NCBI GenBank assembly: GCA_018699955.1
Contig: JABISG010000074.1
Coordinates: 1-64,000, forward strand
Reading direction: 5' to 3'
Source: Planctomycetaceae bacterium
GTDB lineage: Bacteria; Planctomycetota; Planctomycetia; Planctomycetales; Planctomycetaceae
DNA: 64,000 bases
Below are positions 9,165-19,028 of this stretch, in pieces. The notes under the pieces were generated by a model. That model ran no database searches. It worked only from the letters and a program-made list of their open reading frames with translations, and was not told where the DNA came from. The translations under genes were made by a program, and so were the position numbers. Position 1 is the first letter of the stretch. Every line of letters begins with the position of its first letter.

Positions 9165-10445
9165 GACGGTTGGCGGAACGACTTCGCCCATCGCGTCGAA
9201 CATTTCTCCGACACCCGGCTTGAAAACGTCGCCGATGAGAATGTCGACCAGATTGCTGCGGAATTGCGGATGCTCGCGCAGGAAGCCGCCAAAACTGAAT
9301 CCGGGCGTGTAAAACGCGTAGACGAGTTTGCGGAACAGATCGACGCCGGCCGCATATTTTTCCTGCCAGCAACCGAGCCGTTCGGCCGAAACGTCGCCGA
9401 CTTCCAACGCATCGTGAATCGCATCGGCGGCGAACTCGCCCGATTTGAGTGCGAGAAAAATGCCGCTGGAATAAACGGGATCGATGAAGCCGCCGGCATC
9501 GCCCACCAGCACCCAGCCCGGTCCCGCCGCTCGTTCGGCGCGGTAGGAGAAATCTTTGGTGGTGAGATAGTCGGTCGCGCGCTCGGCGTGCTTCAATCGC
9601 CGCTGCATGCCGGGACAGCGAGCCAATTCGTTATTGAATATTTTCTCCGGCCCGCCGCTGCCGGGCGCGAACATGTAATTGATGTCGCCCGTACATCCAA
9701 CGCTGACGATGTCATCGGGCAGCGGGATGTACCAGAACCAGGATGATTTCCCGGCCGACTGCAGAATAATCGTCGCTCCTTCGTCACGGCCGGCATCACG
9801 CAGCGCACCGCGAAAATAACTCCAGACGCTTCCTTTTTTCAGCAACGGATCCGGCTGCTTCAGTCCGAGTCGATTCACCAGAAATGCCGATTGCCCAGTG
9901 GCATCGACGACGACTTGTGCCGATATGGTTCGTGTTTCGTGGCTGTCATCGCTATTGGTCAGTTTGACTTCAACGCCGGTGGCCCGTTCGCCGTCGAATT
10001 GAACCGAGAGAACTTGCGCGTCGGTGCGGACAACGGCCCCGAGTTCCTCGGCACGGATGAGCAGCATGCGATCGAATTCGCTTCGCTCGACCTGCCAGGT
10101 TTGCGAACTTTCGTGCGGTTTGTATTCGTCGAAGAAAAACGGGGCCGACTCTTTGCCGTCTTCGTTAACGAACTGCACGCTGTATTTTTTGGGAAAGGCG
10201 GTCGCCTTGAGTCGCTCGATCAGTCCGAGCCGTTCGAGCGTCCAATAGGTTTCGGGAATCAGCGACTCGCCGAGGTGAAACCGTGGCAGAGTTGAACGTT
10301 CCAGTACGAGAACACGGTGTCCCGCTTCCGCCGTCAGCGCGCCAACCGTCGCACCGGCTGGACCGCCACCGATGACGACGACATCGTAATTGGTTTCGAT
10401 TACCGGCTGCTGGCGGTTTTCGGGGGCTGGGTGGAGATCGATCAT
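9147..10445 (-). CDS. FAD-dependent oxidoreductase, halogenase/geranylgeranyl reductase-like
   Basis: 432 residues. A Rossmann dinucleotide site [11 protein letters not shown] (about 23-33) is followed by [13 protein letters not shown], and a second FAD motif [20 protein letters not shown] lies at about 315-335. The LGES and DPVYSSG patterns are characteristic of the flavin-dependent halogenase/geranylgeranyl reductase superfamily. The lysine-containing WxWxIP halogenase motif is not obvious ([12 protein letters not shown] is close), so halogenation is not proven. Its ATG overlaps the stop of the chorismate-lyase-like gene (ATGA), so the two are translationally coupled in an operon with a radical SAM gene. 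It is probably an oxidative step on a small aromatic or polyene-type substrate. Confidence 0.82.
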   Translation of the reverse strand: MIDLHPAPENRQQPVIETNYDVVVIGGGPAGATVGALTAEAGHRVLVLERSTLPRFHLGESLIPETYWTLERLGLIERLKATAFPKKYSVQFVNEDGKESAPFFFDEYKPHESSQTWQVERSEFDRMLLIRAEELGAVVRTDAQVLSVQFDGERATGVEVKLTNSDDSHETRTISAQVVVDATGQSAFLVNRLGLKQPDPLLKKGSVWSYFRGALRDAGRDEGATIILQSAGKSSWFWYIPLPDDIVSVGCTGDINYMFAPGSGGPEKIFNNELARCPGMQRRLKHAERATDYLTTKDFSYRAERAAGPGWVLVGDAGGFIDPVYSSGIFLALKSGEFAADAIHDALEVGDVSAERLGCWQEKYAAGVDLFRKLVYAFYTPGFSFGGFLREHPQFRSNLVDILIGDVFKPGVGEMFDAMGEVVPPTVSEADL

Positions 10446-10990
10446 TCGGACACAGACAACGGTGTCGAGACTTCCAGTAAATCGACGGCCGGCTGCCGGT
10501 TACAGAAGATTGTCGCCAGCCGGCCGTAGGTCACGCCGCCTTCGGGCATCTGCAAGTGTTCGGCCAATTCCGGACCGGCGGTGATGCGAAGCAGCGCGCC
10601 CAGATCAATGTGTCGCAGCACGTTGTGATTGATCAAGATGCGGCCGAGCGGCGTCTCACCTTTGATGATTTCGTCGCGAACTTCGCGGGTGACATACTGA
10701 AAGTGAAATCGCACGATACCAAACTGCACAACGTCGTTTGTGCCGGATTTGGTGAGAATGATCTTGCGGGTGTAGACGTCGTCGTCGCCGAGTTGCCGAT
10801 CGATAATTGCCACATCGACCGATGTGCCGTGATACTTCTCCATCGTCACTGTCATGTGGCGATCGTGATCGAGCAGTTGCTTATACGGTTCGGGAACCAG
10901 CGCCGAAGGCACGTGCTCCGCCTTCTCAATGAGCCGACGCTCACCGGGGAACAGCTGGGTCAATGAGTTGAGTTCGTCAAGTGGATTCAT
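10442..10990 (-). CDS. Chorismate lyase-like (UbiC/DUF98-fold) protein
   Basis: 182 residues, soluble. The pattern [12 protein letters not shown] ... [22 protein letters not shown] ... [23 protein letters not shown] resembles the chorismate-pyruvate lyase fold (UbiC, and the mycobacterial DUF98 4-hydroxybenzoate synthases): a product-binding Arg/Lys set on strands and a GxxPLGRIL motif. Chorismate lyases release pyruvate to give hydroxybenzoate. This assignment is by pattern only. The gene starts six bases after the radical SAM stop and overlaps the flavoprotein start by four bases, so the three genes form one operon. Confidence 0.68.
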   Translation of the reverse strand: MNPLDELNSLTQLFPGERRLIEKAEHVPSALVPEPYKQLLDHDRHMTVTMEKYHGTSVDVAIIDRQLGDDDVYTRKIILTKSGTNDVVQFGIVRFHFQYVTREVRDEIIKGETPLGRILINHNVLRHIDLGALLRITAGPELAEHLQMPEGGVTYGRLATIFCNRQPAVDLLEVSTPLSVSE

Positions 10991-10996
10991 GCTTCC

Positions 10997-12301
10997 CTAA
11001 GTGTATCTGACTTCGCGATGTTCGGGTTCAAAATATTCGGTTAACAGGCTGTCGGCCTGCAGCAGTCCTTTGCGAGTGAGGCGGACGTCGTCGCCTTCCA
11101 CCGTTAAATAACCGGCAGCTTGTTGATTGTGGAAGGCTTCGAAAAATTCATCCAGAATGTTGACGTCGAATTTCTGCCGGAACGGCCCGGCGTTCACGTG
11201 GCCTTCTTTCAGTTGCAGCACCAACTCGCGAATCAATCGCTGGTGCGCTGTCGGCTTCAGTGCGCGGTTGATGGGTAGTTTGCCTTCATCGACGGCGGCA
11301 ATGTAATCTTCCAGCCGATCGAGATTCTGGTAATGCACACCCTGAAAATGTCCGAACGACGAGACGCCGGCTGCCAACAAATCGGCTCCGCGAAACAAGT
11401 TGTCGCGGTAAACAAAGTGGTCGGTCTGCAGGTCTTTCACCAGTTCATTGCCGCTGGAAATCTGGTATCCCTCAGAGAGCAGCCGGTCGATTGCTTCGCT
11501 GACCCAACGTCGTTTTGTCGGCCAGTTTGCCACCGGCGAGACGATGCCCAGGTCTTTCATCTCGCGCGATATGACCGTGTTGTGCGGCAATTCCATCTGG
11601 TAGATGGTGATGTTGTCGGGCGACATTTCAATGGCCCGCTCGACGCAGCGGTGCCAATTTTCGTCGGTCTCGCCAATCATGCCGGCGATGAGATCGATGT
11701 TGATCTGCGGGAAGCCTACCTGTTGAAGCCATCCGTAGGCCCGCTCAATTTCCGGCGAGAGATGCGCCCGACCGTTCTCTTCGAGGATCTTGTCGTCGAA
11801 GTTTTCAACGCCGAGCGAAACGCGTGTGACGCCGATTTCTTTGAGCGTTTTGACCTTATCGAGGCTGAGTGTGCCCGGTTCGCATTCAAAGGTGACTTCG
11901 TCGGCATGGTCCCAGGAAATGTACTCGCTGAGTCGTTCCCGCAGCGACAGCAGTTGCCGCGAACTGAGATACGAGGGAGTCCCGCCGCCGAAATAAACGA
12001 AGTCAAGATGCCGGCCGGCGATGGCCGGCTGTTGGCTGATCTGCTCGACTTCCTTCAGCAACGCCTGCACGTAGTTTTCGATGTCGCGGGCGCTTTGGTT
12101 GGTGTAAACGCGGAAGTAACAGAATTTGCATCGTTTGCGGCAGAACGGAATATGCAGATACAGCCCCAGCGGTCCGCTCGCATCCGGTTCGCCGTCAAAG
12201 GCCGCGAGGATCTCCGGAACGTATTCGCTCTTCCACAGCGAGAAGGGCGGATAGTTTGAGACAAAGTAGCTGCCGACTTCGGTGGTTGTTTCAGCGGACA
12301 T
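10997..12301 (-). CDS. Radical SAM protein, HemN/HemW (coproporphyrinogen III oxidase-like) family
   Basis: 434 residues from the ATG at 12301; an in-frame GTG lies three codons upstream at 12310. The [4Fe-4S]/SAM motif is [14 protein letters not shown] (Cys54, Cys58, Cys61), preceded by the family's LYLHIPFC. It is followed by [12 protein letters not shown] (the GGTP motif binding SAM), [20 protein letters not shown] and the C-terminal HemN-like helical domain. True HemN oxidatively decarboxylates coproporphyrinogen III; HemW-like members are haem chaperones or methyltransferases. Being first in an operon with a chorismate-lyase-like and a halogenase-like protein makes a specialised role likelier than haem synthesis. 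Confidence 0.86.
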   Translation of the reverse strand: MSAETTTEVGSYFVSNYPPFSLWKSEYVPEILAAFDGEPDASGPLGLYLHIPFCRKRCKFCYFRVYTNQSARDIENYVQALLKEVEQISQQPAIAGRHLDFVYFGGGTPSYLSSRQLLSLRERLSEYISWDHADEVTFECEPGTLSLDKVKTLKEIGVTRVSLGVENFDDKILEENGRAHLSPEIERAYGWLQQVGFPQINIDLIAGMIGETDENWHRCVERAIEMSPDNITIYQMELPHNTVISREMKDLGIVSPVANWPTKRRWVSEAIDRLLSEGYQISSGNELVKDLQTDHFVYRDNLFRGADLLAAGVSSFGHFQGVHYQNLDRLEDYIAAVDEGKLPINRALKPTAHQRLIRELVLQLKEGHVNAGPFRQKFDVNILDEFFEAFHNQQAAGYLTVEGDDVRLTRKGLLQADSLLTEYFEPEHREVRYT

Positions 12302-12335
12302 GGGATTCACAGCAAACAGGTTTCAAAGGGATACT

Positions 12336-12531
12336 ACCACGGAGACACTGAGGCACGGAGAGGTTGTTATTTTTGCAGATCGAATGTCATTCGGGCATCG
12401 CCAAGGGCGAAGATTATTCTGAGGATAGGAACGGTTTTGAAAAATGCCACGCGGAATTACACACTCACAGAAACGTCTTCGGACTTCGTCGCTCGATAAT
12501 TCTTTTCGCCGTGCCTCTGTGTCTCCGTGGT
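12336..12531. repeat. Inverted repeat flanking an intergenic segment
   Basis: The left arm (12336-12360, CCACGGAGACACTGAGGCAC core) and right arm (12509-12531, GTGCCTCTGTGTCTCCGTGG core) are inverted copies separated by about 150 bases. Sequences of this type are frequent dispersed repeats in environmental genomes and generate false ORFs. No gene is supported in 12302-12559. Confidence 0.6.
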
Positions 12532-12559
12532 TCAAGCCGTTTTTCTCAAGGGCTCGAAA

Positions 12560-13825
12560 TTACTTCTTCGCACCGAAACATAACAGCGAGCCATCGCTGC
12601 CGTCGGTGCCGATGACGAGGACGTTTTCGCCGACGGCTGGGCCGGCGCTGATGCCGCGACCGGTGTTGTATTTCCATACTTGCTTGCCGTCTTTCAGTGA
12701 GACGGCGTAGACGTTGCGATCGTTGGAGCCGAAGACAACTCGGTCGCCAACAATGACCGGCGAGCTGTTGATCTGTCCTTTGGCGCGGAAGACCCACACC
12801 CGCTTGCCGGTTTTGCGGTCGATACAATGTAGCTGTTTATCCTGCCCGCCGACGATGACGTATTCGTCGGTCACGGCGGCCGATGCGTGGTAGGGATTGT
12901 CGTTCACCGGATCGCTGTATCGCCAGACGATGGTGTCGGTCTTCCAATTGACGGCCAACACTTCGCCGACGTACGTGCCGACGTAGAGCATCTCGTCCAC
13001 GACGGCCGGTGATGCGATGAGATAGCTTTCGAGCGGGATGTCGCTTTTCTGTTCGCCGCTCTTGAGATTGATCACTCGCATGTGCTCATCGCAGCCGGCG
13101 ACGAACGTGTAACCGTCAACGATGGCGGGGGAACAGTTGATGCGGTCCATCGTCTGAAACTTCCAGACCAGTTCGCCATTGGACGCCTGCAGGCAATACA
13201 AATGGCTGTCGTGCGAGCCGACGATAATGTTTTTGCCTTGAACGGCCACGCCGCCGGCAATCTCGCCGTCGGTTTCAAATTTCCAAATCGCTTTGCCCGT
13301 CTTGCGGCTGACGGCGTGCAGTACGCCGTCTTCGTCGCCAACGAAGACCGTGTCGGCGGTGACTGTTGGGGCCGACTTGAATCCGGCGGCGAATGTTTTG
13401 GGATCGGGATCTTCGATCGAGCGGTATTTCCAAATGACGCGTCCCGATTTTCGATCCACACAATACAGGTAGCCGCTGAGTGCAGCGCCGTAAACGTGAT
13501 TGCCGACGATGGCCGGGGTCGCGGGGAAACCATCGACATCGTTCAGTTTCCACAGCAGTTCGAGTTTGTCGGGCAGTTTGCTGCCGGCGACGCCGCGTTG
13601 CGTGTTGCCGTTACGGAAAGAGGCCCAACTTGTGGCGTTGGGCGATTTGAGTTTTGCTGGTGGCTGAGCTTTCGCCGGCTTCGACCTGGGGCTCTTATCA
13701 GCTGCAGTGGCTGTTGACGTCGGCCTTGGCTGCAAGTCGCAACTGAGTAGCATCAACGCACCCACGGCCGCCAGCGTCGTAATGCCTTTGGTCACGAACC
13801 CGAATCGCTTGCTGTTTCGGCGCAT
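12560..13825 (-). CDS. PQQ-like beta-propeller lipoprotein (BamB-like)
   Basis: 421 residues from the ATG at 13825, chosen for a GGAGG site nine bases upstream; the frame extends to 13885 but that would lie deeper in the upstream gene. The signal peptide ends in a lipobox (LMLLSC), so it is a lipid-anchored exported protein. After a Lys/Pro-rich linker come about seven propeller blades of PQQ/BamB type, each with patterns such as [22 protein letters not shown] and [11 protein letters not shown]. There are no catalytic dehydrogenase residues that I can see, so a scaffold or binding role is likely. It overlaps the alcohol dehydrogenase gene by 34 bases, which suggests coupled expression. Confidence 0.85.
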   Translation of the reverse strand: MRRNSKRFGFVTKGITTLAAVGALMLLSCDLQPRPTSTATAADKSPRSKPAKAQPPAKLKSPNATSWASFRNGNTQRGVAGSKLPDKLELLWKLNDVDGFPATPAIVGNHVYGAALSGYLYCVDRKSGRVIWKYRSIEDPDPKTFAAGFKSAPTVTADTVFVGDEDGVLHAVSRKTGKAIWKFETDGEIAGGVAVQGKNIIVGSHDSHLYCLQASNGELVWKFQTMDRINCSPAIVDGYTFVAGCDEHMRVINLKSGEQKSDIPLESYLIASPAVVDEMLYVGTYVGEVLAVNWKTDTIVWRYSDPVNDNPYHASAAVTDEYVIVGGQDKQLHCIDRKTGKRVWVFRAKGQINSSPVIVGDRVVFGSNDRNVYAVSLKDGKQVWKYNTGRGISAGPAVGENVLVIGTDGSDGSLLCFGAKK

Positions 13826-15015
13826 CGGTACAAGTCCTCCAGTATGCCAGCGGTTACAGGGCGAGGATTGAAACGGCCCGTCCATTGAGCTGCGGCCTCT
13901 TCCGCCATCGTCGGAATGAGATCGCTATCGACATCGCAGTCGGCAAAACTTGTGGGACAGTCGGCGTCGGCGACGAGCGACTCGACCAAACCAGCCAAAT
14001 GGAATGGTGCATCCGGATCGTCGGCTTCGCACAACCCGGCATCGGCAGCCAGAACCCCATACAGTCTGCCAACAACTTCTGCATTGTAACGGATGACGTG
14101 CGGCAGCATCAGGCCGATCGCAATTCCGTGCGTCATCTCGAAGTGAGCCGAAAGCGGATTGGCTAACGCGTGCGTTGCCCCCAACATGGAATTCTCGATG
14201 GCCGCTCCCGCCAGATGCGCTCCCAGCAGCATGCAACCGCGCGCTTCCACATCGTCCGGCTCGGTGAGAACCCGTGGAAAGCCTTGCGATAACAATTGCC
14301 AGGCACGACGGCTGAAGAGTTGCGACATCGTATTTCGCGGAACGGTCACGTAGGTTTCAATCGCGTGGCTGATGGCATCGATGCCGGTGGTCGCCGTCAC
14401 CATGCGCGGCATGCTCACCGTCAAATCGGGGTCGAGAATGGCAATGCAGCAAGCCGCCTTCTTGTCGCCGCAGGCCATCTTCATGTGTGTTTCAGCATCG
14501 GCGATGAGCGCGAACGATTGGGCTTCGCTGCCCGTGCCGGCGGTTGTGGGAACGGCGATCATTGGCAGCATCGGCTTTGTTGCTTTGCCGATGCCCCAGT
14601 AGTCCTGCATGCGACCGTCGTTGGTCAGCAGAAAATTGATCCCCTTGGCACAGTCCATACTACTGCCGCCACCTAAGCCAACAATGAGATCGATGTCGGC
14701 TTCTTTCGCGACTTCCAGTCCGCGATCGACATCTTCCGTTGTCGGGTTGGAATGGACATCGTCAAAAACGATGACGTCCAAGCCGGCTGCCGTGAGTGCA
14801 TCGACGCCGTGTTGTCCGTGTCCGGCGTCTTCCACGCCTTTGTCGGTAACCAACAACACGCGACGTCCGCCGATTTCGGTTGCCAGCGTTCCCAATTGCT
14901 CAACGCTACCCGGTCCGAAGACGACACGGGTGCGTGGTTGGAAGTCGAATGACGCCGGCAGATCGGAGGCGGCAGGGAGTTCCAACTGGGACTCTAACGA
15001 GGACTTTCCCTGCAT
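13792..15015 (-). CDS. Iron-containing (group III) alcohol dehydrogenase
   Basis: 407 residues, cytosolic. The NAD(P)-binding [13 protein letters not shown] (about 113-125) and the iron-site segments [14 protein letters not shown] and [18 protein letters not shown] (Asp and three His) are intact. It oxidises or reduces a primary alcohol/aldehyde; the substrate is not predictable. The length matches the family. It is the first gene of a two-gene unit with the propeller lipoprotein, whose start lies inside this gene's last 34 bases. A strong hairpin lies upstream of its start, insulating it from the next minus-strand gene. Confidence 0.9.
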   Translation of the reverse strand: MQGKSSLESQLELPAASDLPASFDFQPRTRVVFGPGSVEQLGTLATEIGGRRVLLVTDKGVEDAGHGQHGVDALTAAGLDVIVFDDVHSNPTTEDVDRGLEVAKEADIDLIVGLGGGSSMDCAKGINFLLTNDGRMQDYWGIGKATKPMLPMIAVPTTAGTGSEAQSFALIADAETHMKMACGDKKAACCIAILDPDLTVSMPRMVTATTGIDAISHAIETYVTVPRNTMSQLFSRRAWQLLSQGFPRVLTEPDDVEARGCMLLGAHLAGAAIENSMLGATHALANPLSAHFEMTHGIAIGLMLPHVIRYNAEVVGRLYGVLAADAGLCEADDPDAPFHLAGLVESLVADADCPTSFADCDVDSDLIPTMAEEAAAQWTGRFNPRPVTAGILEDLYRCAETASDSGS

Positions 15016-15060
15016 TCGTTCGTTTTCCTTGCGGGCCCGTTGGTAGTCGGTGCGTATCAG

Positions 15061-15089
15061 AAACCCGGTTTTTTCAAAAAACCGGGTTT
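15061..15089. terminator. Perfect 14-bp hairpin with T run
   Basis: AAACCCGGTTTTTT at 15061-15074 is followed after one base by its perfect complement AAAAAACCGGGTTT (15076-15089). It carries a T tract on both strands, so it can terminate in either direction. It is also a common dispersed repeat form in planctomycete genomes. Confidence 0.75.
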
Positions 15090-15266
15090 CTCACTCCGGA
15101 AGCGTCTTGTGGAACTGACAATCAAAGGCAGGCGATTAGGCAGGTGTCGGATGGAATGGTCGCTCTTCGGCGTCCGTTCATTCTAAGGATTGGCGTCGAT
15201 AAAGGCAATTTCGAGCAGTTTTCATGCGCAGACTTTTAAAGACGGATTCCAGCCGGTCATCGTCTC

Positions 15267-15596
15267 TTACGTCACTTCCTCTAAGCTCGAAGCTGCTGCA
15301 CCGACCGCACCGACGAACAATCCACCGTACAATGCAGTCAAGAATACTCCGGGTGCAAATGTCACTGGAATATCGAATCCGAGGATACCTTTGAAAAACG
15401 GCAAGACGAACGAGCAAGCCATGCAAATAAAGCCACCATTGGCGAGTCTCCATGGCCATTTCGAGAAGATTAACTTTGCATCACATTGGGGACACGCATC
15501 CGCGCGACGACAGCAGAGCCGATGTACAAAGCGAGTGGAGTCGTGTCTTGTTATCTGATACTTGCAGTGCGGACAACTCTTTGATCGCAAGTACAT
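15267..15596 (-). CDS. Small zinc-ribbon membrane protein
   Basis: 109 residues from the ATG at 15596 (GAGG eight bases upstream; the frame also has a TTG at 15617). Two cysteine pairs, CPHC near residue 9 and CPQC near residue 35, form a likely zinc ribbon. Two membrane segments follow (NGGFICMACSFVLPFF and FLTALYGGLFVGAVGAAASS). Proteins of this kind are common and uncharacterised. It lies between a terminator hairpin downstream of the M56-PQQ gene and the alcohol dehydrogenase hairpin, so it is probably its own unit. Confidence 0.65.
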   Translation of the reverse strand: MYLRSKSCPHCKYQITRHDSTRFVHRLCCRRADACPQCDAKLIFSKWPWRLANGGFICMACSFVLPFFKGILGFDIPVTFAPGVFLTALYGGLFVGAVGAAASSLEEVT

Positions 15597-15622
15597 ATTC
15601 GCGGCCTCGCCCGGCAAAGAAA

Positions 15623-15652
15623 ATCCCGGGGATTTCAGTAAATCCCCGGGAT
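15623..15652 (-). terminator. Terminator after the M56-PQQ gene
   Basis: A 13-bp perfect stem (ATCCCGGGGATTT with AAATCCCCGGGAT, four-base loop) is followed on the minus strand by TTTCTTT. It lies 25 bases past the stop of the BlaI/M56 operon. Confidence 0.8.
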
Positions 15653-15676
15653 CGATTTCGCATGCAGTCGCCGTCT

Positions 15677-18391
15677 CTATTTTCCGTCTGCACTGATGGC
15701 AAACAGCGTGTCCTTATTCGAGACGTACAACACATTGTTGGCAACAATGGGCGTGCTGTAGACGGCGTTGCCCATGTTGATCTCGGCGATCATTTCCTGC
15801 TTTGCTGACAACTTGAAGATCACGACGTCGCCGTCTTCATCGCCGATGTAGACTTTGTCTTCGACGATCAGCGGGGAACCCCACGAGGCGGCGAACATGT
15901 CGTAGGTCCAATTGGGTTTGCCCGACTTGGCGTCGAGGCAATGCAGCAGTCCACTGAAGTCGGCGATGTAGAGCAAGTCGTTCTTAATCGCGACCGTGCC
16001 GCAGGAACGATGCATCGTTTGCTCGAAGCCTGGTCCGGTCTTGCTGTAATGCCAGACGGCTGCCGAGTTCGGATTCGGAATCGCCTTTTCGCCGTTGTTG
16101 GTAAGAACGGCTTGCAATCGGCGATGAGGTGTCGGTTTGCCGTTGGCATCGACACCCAATTCGGGGCTGACATCGCCACTCTTGGTCGGGTCGATGCACC
16201 ACAAGTGACCGACGCCTTCGCCGTGTTCCGGGTCCTGTCCGACGGCACAGTAAATCAAGCCATCGTAAACGACCGGTGTGGCGATGATGTTATTCCGTGT
16301 TCCACGGCCGCCCAGAATCCACTTCGACTCTTTCGGGTTGGCGTCGAACTTCCACCACAGCTTGGCGTTTCCTTTGCCATCACCTTTCGGATCGAAACTG
16401 TACAACCAGCCGTCTCCGCCGGCGAACAACGCTTGCGGGCGTCCATCGATGACTGCAAAGGTGGGTGATGACCACTGTCCGTGCAGAATGGCAGCACCGG
16501 GTGACTTGTCGGTCCACAGTAGTTTCTTCGTGTTGCGATCGATCGCGAAGAAACTCGGAGCATTCGGGGCGGGCAGATTGATGTGCGATTCATCGACGCC
16601 GTTACCGGTTGCCACCAGCAGCACATCGCCGACACAGGTGACCGAGCAACTACACATGTTGTGCTGCGAACTGCCGAGATCGCCCATCATGTCGAAACGC
16701 CAGATGACGTCGGCTTCGTGGGTTCCTTCGATTTCCCCTTTGATGCCGTCGTTCTTGCCGTCGGCGAAACCGTTCGCATCCAGGCAGACCAGTTCGCCCC
16801 GGCTGGAAACGTACCACAGGCGGTCGCCATCGACAAACGGAGCCGAGCAGATGCCCTGGAACGGCCAGTCGTGAACGCGTCCGGTGGGCAGTTTTTCGTT
16901 CGAGTGCTGCCACAGGAATTCGCCGGTTTTTTCGTCGAAGCAGAGCAGGCAGCCCAAGTCAACGCGCGAGGGGTACCGCGAGATGTAGCCGCCCGAGTTG
17001 TTCGTTCCGATGTAAACTTTGCCGTTGGCAACGACAGTGTTTCCATAAGTTTGCGAGCCGAGCTTCACCTTCCACTTGACGTTCAATCCTTTTTCGACAT
17101 CCCATTTCGTGGGGATGTTGACTCCCTCGGGCGTGTTGTTGCGGCCTTTCCAGCCGAAGAATTGCGGCCAATCGTTCTTGCCGACTTTCAACTCGGCGAT
17201 GTCGGCCAACGCGGATGCCGTTGGTTCGTACTTCTCTTTTTTCTCCTGAGCGGGAACCGGCTGTACAACTGCTAAAGCGAGCAACAGCCCGACGGCAACA
17301 AGCGATCCCAGTGAAACGACAAACACCGTCAACGGGCGACGGCTGCGTCGATTGTCCAAAATCATACGAACTCTCCTTTCGAGGGTAGAAGGTGTAGCCA
17401 TAGCGACAACGGCCAGTGAACTTGGCGCGCCACCGCGAATTGTTTTTGCAATCGACAGCAAGACTTCCGCATAATCAGCCGGCTCGATTCCCTGCTCAAG
17501 CACGAGATCGTCGCAGGCACTCTCACGCTCCATTTTCATTCTTCGCGACGCCAGCCACGATAGCGGATTAAACCAATTCAGCGAACAAGCCAGGTGAACC
17601 AACTGTTGTGCAAGACAATCGCGTCGTTTCACATGTCCCAATTCATGCAGCATCACCGCCCGCAGTCGCTCTCGCGTCCACTTTGCGGCTTCCGCCGGCA
17701 ACAACAACGTTGCACGCCAGGTCCCCCACGAAACGGGCATGACCGAAGCGGGGTGCAGCAATATACGGATGCGAACGGTCAACCCTAACTGAACGGCCGA
17801 CTCGCACGCCAATGAACCAAGCATTCCATTTGATACATCGCGGCTCTCCAATTCAAGTCGCCGACGGCGAATCAGGCCGACAAACAACGGCAACAACGTG
17901 GCGGCAACCCCCACGCCCCATGCAAGGCCGGCCAGACTCCAGGCGGTCAGGCCCTGGCTTCCCCAACTGCCATTCGACAGGGCCACTACGGCCGCACCAT
18001 CGACTCCCAAGTCGGCTGTCGTGCTGCTGGTGCTGGAACCACCGGGTGGAATGAAGGCATTTTTTCCGGCCAATTCGTCGGCACCGTCCGCCGTAAGCTC
18101 GATCGGTTGATTCCACATGCTGCGGTGGGAATTGGCGGATGCCGCCCGCCACGGCAGAATCCGCACATGCCATTGCGGGGCGACAATTGAGACCAGCGGC
18201 AACAGCAACAACGCCACGAATGCCGACACCCAAATGAAATGCCGCTTCGCGGCCGAAGCCCGCCGCGCTGCTGCGACGAGCGAAAACGCAACAATCAATA
18301 ACAGGCATCCCCGGCAGGCAATTTCAGCCAGATCAGCAAACCAGACAGGAACGGTCGCGGTCATCGCTTCGATTCTTAAGATCCAACTCAT
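15677..18391 (-). CDS. BlaR1-like M56 membrane metallopeptidase fused to a PQQ-type beta-propeller
   Basis: 904 residues from the ATG at 18391 (MSWILRIEAM), which overlaps the BlaI stop as ATGA and has GGAGGGG upstream. N-terminal membrane helices surround a gluzincin peptidase with HELGH (about 249-253) and a downstream ESACDD, typical of BlaR1/MecR1 M56 peptidases that cleave their cognate repressor. After a last helix near 380 (residues LVAVGLLLALAVVQ) the outer part is not a penicillin-binding sensor but a propeller of PQQ type (LYIADFSGLLHCLDAKSGKPNW, YGNTVVANGKVYIG) of about 500 residues. Inference: an extracytoplasmic signal sensed by the propeller triggers cleavage of BlaI. The ligand is unknown. 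Confidence 0.9.
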   Translation of the reverse strand: MSWILRIEAMTATVPVWFADLAEIACRGCLLLIVAFSLVAAARRASAAKRHFIWVSAFVALLLLPLVSIVAPQWHVRILPWRAASANSHRSMWNQPIELTADGADELAGKNAFIPPGGSSTSSTTADLGVDGAAVVALSNGSWGSQGLTAWSLAGLAWGVGVAATLLPLFVGLIRRRRLELESRDVSNGMLGSLACESAVQLGLTVRIRILLHPASVMPVSWGTWRATLLLPAEAAKWTRERLRAVMLHELGHVKRRDCLAQQLVHLACSLNWFNPLSWLASRRMKMERESACDDLVLEQGIEPADYAEVLLSIAKTIRGGAPSSLAVVAMATPSTLERRVRMILDNRRSRRPLTVFVVSLGSLVAVGLLLALAVVQPVPAQEKKEKYEPTASALADIAELKVGKNDWPQFFGWKGRNNTPEGVNIPTKWDVEKGLNVKWKVKLGSQTYGNTVVANGKVYIGTNNSGGYISRYPSRVDLGCLLCFDEKTGEFLWQHSNEKLPTGRVHDWPFQGICSAPFVDGDRLWYVSSRGELVCLDANGFADGKNDGIKGEIEGTHEADVIWRFDMMGDLGSSQHNMCSCSVTCVGDVLLVATGNGVDESHINLPAPNAPSFFAIDRNTKKLLWTDKSPGAAILHGQWSSPTFAVIDGRPQALFAGGDGWLYSFDPKGDGKGNAKLWWKFDANPKESKWILGGRGTRNNIIATPVVYDGLIYCAVGQDPEHGEGVGHLWCIDPTKSGDVSPELGVDANGKPTPHRRLQAVLTNNGEKAIPNPNSAAVWHYSKTGPGFEQTMHRSCGTVAIKNDLLYIADFSGLLHCLDAKSGKPNWTYDMFAASWGSPLIVEDKVYIGDEDGDVVIFKLSAKQEMIAEINMGNAVYSTPIVANNVLYVSNKDTLFAISADGK

Positions 18392-18780
18392 GATTGCCCC
18401 TCCGTCCGCGCCTGATCGATCAGACCGGCCAGCCGAGTCCACTCAGCGTCGGTCAATCCGCGATCAGAAACTTCGAGCAGTCCGGCGACGGCGTTTTCGA
18501 GCGACCCTTCGTAAAAGGTGTTCAACACCCGCGAGAGTGCCGACTTCGCCGCCTTCCGCCGCGAATGAGTCGGGCGGTAAATGTAACGGTTGCCCTGTTT
18601 CTGGTATCGCACTTCGCCCTTATCAACCAGGATGCGCAGCAGTGCGCGAACGGCCGAGTAACTGGGGGGATTGGGCAGCGATTTCAAAACGCAGGCGGCC
18701 GACGATGGCCCTTCCGCGTACAGCACATCCATTATCTGACGCTCGCGCCGGGTGCGATGTTCGTCGGCGATCGGTGCCAT
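18388..18780 (-). CDS. BlaI/MecI/CopY-family transcriptional repressor
   Basis: 130 residues from the ATG at 18780, selected because GAGGAG lies six bases upstream; an in-frame ATG at 18816 would overlap the operator. The winged-helix domain (about 8-75: RRERQIMDVLYAEGPSSAACVLKSL, YSAVRALLRILVDKGEVRYQKQGNRYIYRP) is the standard BlaI fold, and the C-terminal half is the dimerisation region where M56 peptidases cut. It is translationally coupled to the M56-PQQ gene. Two palindromes overlapping its promoter make autoregulation very likely. Confidence 0.92.
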   Translation of the reverse strand: MAPIADEHRTRRERQIMDVLYAEGPSSAACVLKSLPNPPSYSAVRALLRILVDKGEVRYQKQGNRYIYRPTHSRRKAAKSALSRVLNTFYEGSLENAVAGLLEVSDRGLTDAEWTRLAGLIDQARTEGQS

Positions 18781-18817
18781 GTCTGCTCCTCGCAAGATCG
18801 AGTGACGACGTTCCATG

Positions 18818-18877
18818 TGCTAAATTTTTAGCAACACTTCTATCATTCGTCAAGCAGGAACTGCTAATTTTTCAGCA
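18818..18877 (-). promoter_or_regulatory. blaI promoter with two BlaI-type palindromic operators
   Basis: Operator 1 (18818-18833) is a perfect dyad, TGCTAAA-TT-TTTAGCA. Operator 2 (18862-18877) is TGCTAATTTTTCAGCA, the same dyad with one mismatched pair; the two are 44 bases apart, centre to centre. On the minus strand a -35 TTGACG (18848-18853) and a -10 TAAAAA (18825-18830) are separated by exactly 17 bases. Operator 1 covers the -10 and operator 2 lies just upstream of the -35. BlaI-family proteins bind TACA- or TGCT-type dyads in this arrangement. Confidence 0.8.
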
Positions 18878-19028
18878 CTTTCATTTTCGGTTCCTCACGT
18901 GTTGATTGCGTTGAGAACCGTGGGCGACGTAAAACCTAGCTGCGATGCAACGCATCGCTGAGGCTGCGATCCATTGGATCGCAGCTGGGATCGATGACGT
19001 CACCCAGTTAGAAAACGATCCACACGCC

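Noticed and set aside
12323..12535. 70-residue minus-strand frame (NHGDTEARRKE...)
   Set aside because: Lies across a dispersed inverted repeat known to create recurrent false ORFs.
18945..19028. N-terminal extension of the CbiX-like protein
   Set aside because: The DNA is a palindromic repeat (CTGCGATCCATTGGATCGCAG), and the known family starts near the GTG at 19029.
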